Assembly (NCBI GenBank): GCA_039881145.1
Contig: JAYKKI010000060.1
Span: forward strand, 11,742,501 to 11,806,500
From: Druceiella hillmani
Taxonomy: Eukaryota > Arthropoda > Insecta > Lepidoptera > Hepialidae
Length of the DNA stretch: 64,000 nucleotides
Direction: 5' to 3'
Part shown: positions 59,250 through 64,000 of the stretch, piece after piece
Numbering within the stretch: the first letter of the stretch is position 1
Layout: each line of letters starts with the position of its first letter
The notes under the pieces: generated by a model
Told to the model about the DNA's origin: nothing
Seen by the model: the letters and a program-made list of their open reading frames with translations, nothing else
Databases searched by the model: none
Position numbers and translations under genes: made by a program

Positions 59250-60455
59250 AATTTCCAAGAAAATACAGAAAGAACGACTAAATAGGTGATGAAATAGATA
59301 TAAGTATATCAATATTTTTTTTTCTGAAATTTATTTGAAACGGAAGTATTGTGACAAAAAAATATAGTCGAATGTAAATTTTATCTCTATAAAAGAAGTC
59401 ATTTGTAAGCCGAATTACAAAAAGATCGACATAATATACAATAAAATAGATAGAAGAATATCAAAATTTTGCTCTAAATCTTATTTAAAAGAAAAGCGTG
59501 GTTGCAGAAAATTAACGTTGAATATCAATTTCATCCATATATATCAGAAAATTTGTAAGCCGAATTACAGAAAAATCGTCTGAATTGATAATAAAACATA
59601 TAAAATAATTTCAATATTTCGCTCCAAAATTTATTTAAAATAAAAGCACGGATACAAAAATTAAAATCGAATATAAATTTTATCTACATAAAACTGGTAA
59701 TTTGTCAGCCCAATTACAAGAAATCAGTTCAACAGGTAATAAAATTAGATAAGAGCACATCAGTATTTCACTCTAAAATGAATTTGAAACAAAAGTGTGG
59801 TTACAAAAATTGAATGGCCAATATAAATGTTAACTCCTTGAAACAGGTAATTTGCAAGTCGAATTACAAGAAATCTACTAAATATGTAAGAAAATAGATG
59901 TACATCAGTATTTCACTTTCAAAATTAATTTGAAGCAAAGATGTGGTTACAAAGAATTAATGTCTAATATAAATTTTTGATGCAGCGGGCAGTAGCCAGT
60001 ACTAATTAATATACCGTGTATCTCGAATTTTTAACTCCATGAAAGAGTAATTTTTAAACCGAATTACAAGAAATCGACTCAGTAAATAATAAAATATATG
60101 GAAGTATATTAATATTTCGTTCCAAAAATTTATTTGAAACAAAAGTGTAGTTATAACAAATTAATGTTAAATATAAATTTTATCTCCATAAAACAAATAA
60201 TTTGTAAGCTGAATTATAGAAAGATCGACTGATTAGGCAATGAAATAAATAAAAGTATATCAATGTTTTGCTTCAAAATTGATTTGAAATGAAAGTGTTA
60301 TACCAAATAATTATAATCGAAAATAAATTGTAACCTCATAAAACAGGTTAATTGTAAGCTGAGTTACAGAAAGTTGGACTGGATACGTAATAAAATAGAG
60401 ATTAGAAATTAAAGTGTGGTAACAAAAAAATAATATCGAATATAAATTTTTACAA
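59250..60455 (+). repeat. Diverged tandem array, eight units of 150 bp
   Basis: The marker ATTTGTAAGCCGAATTACA (and decayed forms) falls at about 59250, 59401, 59551, 59700, 59850, 60050, 60200 and 60351. Spacings are 151, 150, 149, 150, 200, 150 and 151. The 200-base unit contains a 50-base insertion near 59978-60028 (GCAGCGGGCAGTAGCCAGTA onward). Other shared blocks are TCGACT, TAATAAAATAGAT, ATCAATATTTCGCTC-AAAT, TTATTTGAAACAAAAGTGTG and AATATAAATTTTATCTC. Copies are only about 70-80% alike, yet the unit length is kept. Confidence 0.85.
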
Positions 60456-61097
60456 AACTAAACTTTTGTTTCCTATAAATTTTAGAGTAAAAATATTAGG
60501 TTAAAAAATAATACAGTTGCCAGCGAACAAAACTCTGTCGTTCTGCACTTGAAATTGCATTCAGTTATTTTAACATTTTCCGCCGGAACCCGGAAGCGAA
60601 AAACCGTATCAATATACACTCGTGTGTGTTCTTTATTTGAACAATCTTCAGTGAATAAACAGTTCGGGGAAATTTTCTTTTCTTTATTTTCGTTGGGGAT
60701 TTAAAACGAAGTACACAACAATGTCGTAGGAAAATATTTTAATAAGTACTTACTTTTTAATTGTATTTGAAGAATTCGATTTTAGTGAGAGATAACAATT
60801 AAGAAAAATTTTCATATTAATGTGAATCTGCCTTTGAATAATTTTTTCTACCTTTTGCTTATTACCTAACATTGTTTTGTACTTTACAAAGTTAATTGAC
60901 AATCGTATCCACTTTTAATATAATAATATTATTTTGATTTGAAGGTTTATGTTTTCTCCATGAGAGTTTCCTGTTTAATATTTTATGACTATTAAAGTGT
61001 TTTTATAAATTTCTCTCTGCATAATTTAATGATATGAATAATGTTGCTTTTGAATAGTTACATAACGCTTTAAGATAGCTAAATAGTGGGAGGGTTG
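60456..61097. other. AT-rich intergenic sequence
   Basis: No gene recognised. A slightly GC-rich piece at 60560-60620 (TTCCGCCGGAACCCGGAAGC) contains small inverted repeats. Confidence 0.4.
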
Positions 61098-61240
61098 TGT
61101 GTGTGCCTGTGCGTGTACTCGTTCGTATGTGCGTGTGGTGTGCATGGTGTACAGTGTGTATGTGTGGTGGAGAGTGTGTATGCATGTGTAATCACGCGCA
61201 TGCGTGTGTTTAAGTATGGTTGTGTTCATATGTGTTTATG
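61098..61240. repeat. (TG)-rich low-complexity region
   Basis: Degenerate GTGTGT/GTGTAT repeats. The Cys/Val frame on the plus strand and Thr/His frames on the minus strand are artefacts. Confidence 0.85.
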
Positions 61241-61716
61241 TATAGATATTATTGCGACGTTTTCAAAACTTACATCAACGGGAGAAATATCATATCCTTT
61301 AGTAATCGTTTTCATTCTTGGCCTTAAGATAGATCTTGACTAACTGCACTAACCACGTTATGAAATTGAATATATGGATTTTGCCTCGTAAAATTGCAAG
61401 AAATTTATACCATTAAGCTAATAGACTTTTAAATACACAATTGAATGCCATCAAACCCCGTTCGCTACGGCCAACGGTTTTCGAGAAATTAGTGCACACT
61501 ATAGTCCACTGCTTCGTAAACTTAAGATACGTACATACTTATGAACAGCCAGATACAATGTGCCTTATCAATTCCTCCCCATCTTATCTATCGATACTCG
61601 ATTACATAAAATCTTCGTATTACATAAATTCTACATATTACATAAAATCCAAATTATAATATTATTAGTAATTATAATATGAAAAGGATCCGGGAAAAGA
61701 AAATATTTAACCCATA
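61241..61716. other. AT-rich intergenic sequence
   Basis: No gene recognised. TACATAAAATC-like units repeat at about 61603-61650. Confidence 0.4.
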
Positions 61717-61992
61717 ATGTCGGAATACGAAAATAAGTCGAGTGAAAATGATCGTTTTTCAAGTTGTGAAGAAAGTGATAGTGGGAGTGACATTGTGGTG
61801 CGCTCACAATTTGGCGTAATGCAAATTTTGAGCGATAGTGATGATAGTAACGATAACAATTATTTTGCTGATACGGAGGTTATACCGGACTGCGGTGTGA
61901 CCTTGATTTTAGTTTTTGTTATAATTTTTGTTCACAATATATATTTCCATAATTTCTTTGTATTTTATTATCCTTGTACGAGTTTTTATTAA
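61717..61992 (+). CDS. Acidic reading frame, possible N-terminus of a transposase
   Basis: Starts MSEYENKSSENDRFSSCEES, then DSGSDIVV and ILSDSDDSNDNNYFADTEVI. The Ser/Asp/Glu-rich N-terminus resembles those of piggyBac-type and other DDE transposases. TTAACCC lies just upstream (61707-61713), and TTAA is the piggyBac target. After about 61893 the frame turns into hydrophobic F/I/V/Y-rich text (LILVFVIIFVHNIYFHNFF) that looks noncoding, so the true coding part probably ends there. No matching right end or DDE domain was found downstream. This is a guess from composition. Confidence 0.25.
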   Translation: MSEYENKSSENDRFSSCEESDSGSDIVVRSQFGVMQILSDSDDSNDNNYFADTEVIPDCGVTLILVFVIIFVHNIYFHNFFVFYYPCTSFY

Positions 61993-63568
61993 GAAAACTC
62001 TGAAAAAATTATTAACATTGGATAATTTTTGGAAGAGATACAGTTTTATTTCGAGACAATGGTAAGTGATAAAAATAAAAGATTTCTTTGGAATTAGTAC
62101 ATATGATTAAAAAAAACCGTAACAGTAAAACGGTTAAGCTATTGAAAACCTCATAAAGCCTTTATATGTTCATTGCATATAAGCGCACAAAATAGTAATA
62201 CGGCAATAAAAAAGGTAATTTTTTTGAGTGATAAAGAAAACGACGATTACCGGTAATGAAGGTTCGCTGCTGATATTACAAATGTTAACTTTATAACATA
62301 CTTTATAAGCCTTACTTTTAACATGTAAAATTCCAGTCTTATAATTGAACAACAAATACTTTATAACGAAAACTTTTCATTTAGGTACCTTGTCTATGAA
62401 AAGTTTGATTAAATTTTACTTATACTTCAAGTTACTTGGACACTTTCTCCGAACGGAAAATGTAGAAATATTCACATATGTGTGAGGGAAATACAATATT
62501 AATACTATGCTTCAGTGAGCCTCGACGCTTTCGTGCGCATGATATTCATTCGACGCCTTAATTGATTATTTACGGAAGATGGATTCATTCCATTAACTTG
62601 ATCTAATACCAATAGATTCTAATACAAATGGAACACCGTAAAAGCAATTAATATTTATTTCAGACCACTTTACAGAATTCGATTATTAAACGATTATGAC
62701 TCTTGTTTTGTAATAAGAAACCAACTTACCAAATATCTGATGAAAAAAGAAGATATGATGGTTTATATTGGAAAACTCTTAAAATTTTTTGTTAATTTGA
62801 AATTTGTTTCATTTACGTCAATTCTTGACAGCATTTAAATATTATGTGCTTTCGAAGTACGTGAGCAGTAGATTTAAAACTCAAGTTGGGCCATCTGTGG
62901 ACATAATATAACACTATACTTTTTTAATGTGTCAAAAGACTGAATTACCCGTCTATATGTAACTCCGTGACATATTATTATTTATTACGGATTTACCACT
63001 CGGTTACAGTTTTTAGGTAACCAAAAAACATACATATAAAAACTTTTATTACCAAAAATTTATTCATTGTACATTCTAGTTCCGTCATTAGACCCTAATT
63101 GTAACCAAAGGACCCAACTAGATAAATCAAACGAACCAAAATTCAGTGAATATTTTCCTCATTATACAGGATTTTTTAAAATATAAAAGTCCAAAAAACG
63201 CGGCGTTGCCAATGGTTTATCACCTGACATTAAGTCTAGGAACATCTTTATGAAACGTATGAGAATCCAATATAACTTCAGGAAAGATAAAATTACCGAA
63301 TATTATCGAAATAATATATAAAAATATGTAAATCGCAAAGTTAAAAAACATTTTTTTCTGCGTGCATCACATGGCATTGTTTTTAAGACGTAGAGAAATG
63401 TATCTAAATAAGAGCGGTATTGTTCTAACGTATTTAAACATTTCCTGTACGAGTATCTGTATATGTAATAATATTGCAACTGAACAAATACAGTACACTC
63501 CATATATTAATTTGTGGTACGTAAGCATTTATTTGTTCATATGTTCACTTTCATATTTTTTCTTTGAC
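61993..63568. other. AT-rich intergenic sequence
   Basis: No gene, RNA or element recognised. Confidence 0.5.
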
Positions 63569-63599
63569 AATAATCAAGCAGGTTATCTGCTTGATTATT
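63569..63599. repeat. Perfect 13-bp hairpin, 5-base loop
   Basis: AATAATCAAGCAG (63569-63581), GTTAT, then the exact complement (63587-63599). Confidence 0.85.
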
Positions 63600-64000
63600 T
63601 CACAATTTTTAATATTTGCAAATGTACACAAAATTTGAAAAGTCTTATTCGATAAATGTTAGTAGTTAAATATTAATAGATAAATAATATTTATGCAATG
63701 AAAATGGTATGGAAAAAAATCTTTGAATTTAATATGTTTTTCAAACTAAATGTGACACAAACAAGGAATTCATTTAAAGATACTATGTTTATAAATAAAA
63801 ACATATGCAAAGTTAACCACATTTTTTTGAGATATGTTTTAATTGTTTATAATTTAATTGATAACAGTTGTTTTCTAATATTAAGTGAAATCTAAATTTT
63901 TAAGAAGTAATAACATTCATTTCAAAATTTATTTATTAAAATAGTTTCAAGTAATAACGGTATTAATTCATACAAAAACAATTCACTGGCTTTTTCGAAC
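63600..64000. other. AT-rich sequence to the window end
   Basis: The plus-strand frame 63698-63895 is K/N/F/I-rich and has no recognised motif. Nothing else is seen. Confidence 0.45.

Overview
This is eukaryotic, very A+T-rich DNA (about 70% by eye) with long (TA)n runs, spliced-gene signals and fossils of animal transposons. The best coding match is a neuropeptide F/NPY-type GPCR. Together with a mariner fossil, a jockey-like LINE fossil, a Penelope-like element and a transposon-like gene family common in arthropods, this points to an arthropod. I cannot settle insect versus chelicerate. No bacterial-type operons, rRNA genes, CRISPR arrays or intact tRNA genes were seen.

Layout. 1-8.8 kb: intergenic DNA with a tRNA-derived SINE-like remnant (minus strand), a decayed LINE reverse transcriptase (5.8-6.6 kb) and a possible solo LTR (7.7-8.2 kb). 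8.8-9.5 kb: four copies of a 177-bp tandem repeat. 9.5-34 kb: mostly featureless. It holds one speculative two-exon small gene (12.3/13.5 kb), two palindromic mini-elements carrying hammerhead-ribozyme motifs (20.4 and 28.7 kb), a 630-bp foldback element (30.1-30.8 kb) and short duplications. 34.1-35.2 kb: mariner fossil between TA dinucleotides. 36.5-42.9 kb: two exons of an NPF-receptor-like GPCR with two in-frame stops and a damaged splice donor, so probably a pseudogene. Its intron holds a young-looking Penelope-like element built as a head-to-head inverted dimer, flanked by a perfect 15-bp target duplication, with a hammerhead motif at each outer end. 46.3-47.7 kb: fossil of an unnamed gene family abundant in arthropods. 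47.9-49.4 kb: seven copies of a 225-bp repeat. 49.4-54.8 kb: tRNA-derived remnants, a Helitron-like 3' end and a repeat cluster with tRNA-like heads. 58-60.5 kb: a 124-bp array and a diverged array with a near-exact 150-bp period. 61.7 kb: a short acidic reading frame. The rest is simple repeats and unassigned AT-rich sequence.

The most notable system is the Penelope-like family. The same terminal sequence, with a type I hammerhead fold, recurs at four places: twice at the outer ends of the inverted dimer and once in each mini-element. This suggests one mobile family that tends to insert as inverted dimers and leaves ribozyme-bearing palindromes. All identifications are by eye; no alignment or folding program was run.
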